DNA of 64,000 nucleotides from Acetobacteraceae bacterium (GTDB lineage: Bacteria; Pseudomonadota; Alphaproteobacteria; Acetobacterales; Acetobacteraceae), in the NCBI GenBank assembly GCA_947475245.1, contig CANJLW010000016.1, positions 1 to 64,000 of the forward strand, given 5' to 3'. Under the pieces are notes generated by a model. It saw only the letters and a program-made list of their open reading frames with translations. It made no database searches and had not been told where the DNA came from. The position numbers and the translations under genes are program-made. Shown in pieces: positions 63,116 to 64,000 of this stretch. Numbering within the stretch: position 1 is the first letter of the stretch; each line of letters opens with the position of its first letter.

Positions 63116-63880
63116 ATGACCGACGAACTCCTGTATGAAATCAAAGACGGTATCGGCCACGTCACGCTGAACCGACCGCAGGCCCGCAATGCGCTGACCT
63201 TCGCGATGTACGAGAAGTTGGCGAGCATCGCCGCCGATCCGCAAGGCGCGCGCGCTTTGATCCTGACCGGCGCGGGCGACAAAGCCTTTGCCGCCGGCAC
63301 CGATATCGGACAGTTCCGCGCCTTCTCCACGCCCGAGGATGCGATTGCCTACGAGGCGCGCCTGGATCGCGTGCTGGGCGCGCTGGAACGCTGCCCCATC
63401 CCGACCATCGCCGCCATTGCGGGTGCCTGCACCGGCGGCGGCGCGGGCATCGCCGCCGCCTGCGATCTGCGGATCGCCGCCGCCAACGCGCGCTTCGGCT
63501 TTCCCATCGCGCGCACCCTGGGCAACTGCCTGTCGATGGCGAACATCGCCCGCCTGTCCGCCCTGATCGGCCCCGCGCGCGTGACGGAGATCATCTTCAC
63601 CGCCCGCCTGTTGGACGCGGAAGAAGCCCGCGCCGCCGGACTGGTCAGCGAGGTCCTTCCCGATCCCACCGCGCTGGCCGACCGCGCCGCCGCCCTGGCC
63701 ACCCTGGTCGCCGGTAACGCGCCGCTGACCCTGCGCGCGACCAAGGAAGCCATTCGGCGGCTGCGGGACTCTCTGCCCCCGGACGAGGACCTGATCAAAC
63801 TCTGCTACACCAGCGCCGATTTCCGCGAAGGCATGGAAGCCTTCCTGGGCAAGCGCGCCCCGGTCTGGACCGGCACCTGA
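63116..63880 (+). CDS. Enoyl-CoA hydratase/isomerase family protein
   Basis: A 254-residue crotonase. The start YEIKDGIGHVTLNRPQARNA, oxyanion-hole strand AFAAGTDIGQF and CTGGGAGIAAACDLRIAAANARFGFPIAR (quoted in part: CTGGGAGIAAACDLRIA) are typical. Both usual catalytic Glu positions cannot be assigned with certainty, so hydratase or isomerase is open. Divergent from the small exported protein, 96 bases between starts. Confidence 0.92.
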   Translation: MTDELLYEIKDGIGHVTLNRPQARNALTFAMYEKLASIAADPQGARALILTGAGDKAFAAGTDIGQFRAFSTPEDAIAYEARLDRVLGALERCPIPTIAAIAGACTGGGAGIAAACDLRIAAANARFGFPIARTLGNCLSMANIARLSALIGPARVTEIIFTARLLDAEEARAAGLVSEVLPDPTALADRAAALATLVAGNAPLTLRATKEAIRRLRDSLPPDEDLIKLCYTSADFREGMEAFLGKRAPVWTGT

Positions 63881-64000
63881 CCGAAACCCCGCCCTCTCTC
63901 ACGACGCGCACCGCGACGGGGGCGTCGTGGGTACTCATCTGGCGCCTGACCTCGCGCCTGCTCGGCATCGTCAACACAGTCGTGCTGGTGCGTCTGCTGA
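63877..64000 (+). CDS. Start of a flippase-like membrane protein, cut by right edge
   Basis: A frame directly after the hydratase stop reads TATGASWVLIWRLTSRLLGI, continuing NTVVLVRLL to the edge. This is the opening helix pattern of MOP-superfamily polysaccharide flippases, also seen in the 34093 gene. No ATG precedes it in frame; a CTG at 63877 is the only nearby candidate, so the true start is uncertain. Too short to assign firmly. Confidence 0.4.
   Translation, partial: MTETPPSLTTRTATGASWVLIWRLTSRLLGIVNTVVLVRLL

Overview
The window reads as high-GC alphaproteobacterial chromosome, most likely Rhodospirillales/Acetobacteraceae-like. This is inferred from gene content and codon style; no rRNA or tRNA gene was seen to fix the taxonomy. 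Genes are densely packed, often with ATGA/GTGA stop-start overlaps, and GTG or TTG starts are common. Coordinates are solid where reading frames and neighbours agree. Functions come from family motifs read by eye.

Layout. 1-8860: the left edge is the 5' end of an IS5-type insertion sequence on the minus strand. It abuts a giant two-partner-secretion exoprotein gene (tpsA-like, twelve MBG-type repeats, 1972-4846) that has lost its signal peptide, followed by its tpsB transporter. 8958-22804: an MFS carrier, a Tat-type dipeptide/oligopeptide-binding protein, an oxidative catabolic operon (acyl-CoA-dehydrogenase-like monooxygenase, Baeyer-Villiger monooxygenase, Ldh-family dehydrogenase, internally duplicated protein of unknown function), a GH19 lysozyme/chitinase with a small exported partner, an LLM-class oxidoreductase, and a cyclase-STAND-TPR protein.

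22866-26818 (minus): a compact peptide-modification-like locus. It has a radical SAM/SPASM protein, a PqqD-like recognition protein, an unknown 208-residue protein and two paralogous proteins, one of which carries an HExxE..TNP motif. No convincing precursor gene is visible. 27161-40767: an exopolysaccharide region with a sigma-54 response regulator and HPt protein, a WecG/TagA-sugar-transferase fusion, three glycosyltransferases, a Wzx flippase, an ATP-grasp ligase, a Wza-like exporter, a Wzz-like chain-length protein and an O-antigen polymerase/ligase.

40768-45284: a seemingly lower-GC accessory patch with an EamA permease, thioesterase, MFS carrier and ArsR-type regulator. It also holds a decayed second permease 3' end and a short repeated element. 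45285-52204: a FAD protein, a DUF2892 protein, a MetE-like methyltransferase, then a LodB-like flavoprotein translationally coupled to a 986-residue catalase::LodA fusion. The fusion is predicted to pair a peroxide-producing quinone (CTQ) amino-acid oxidase with its own peroxide-destroying domain.

52331-64000: a DHA2 efflux pump, a branched-chain-type binding protein with a cysteine-less Asp/Glu-racemase-superfamily enzyme, a three-gene 2-oxoacid:ferredoxin/NADP oxidoreductase (korA, korB and a GltD-like flavoprotein), an acyl-CoA carboxylase transferase subunit, a small exported protein, an enoyl-CoA hydratase, and the first codons of a flippase-like membrane protein cut by the right edge.

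The most novel-looking items are the catalase::LodA fusion with its LodB partner and the radical SAM/PqqD/HExxE locus.
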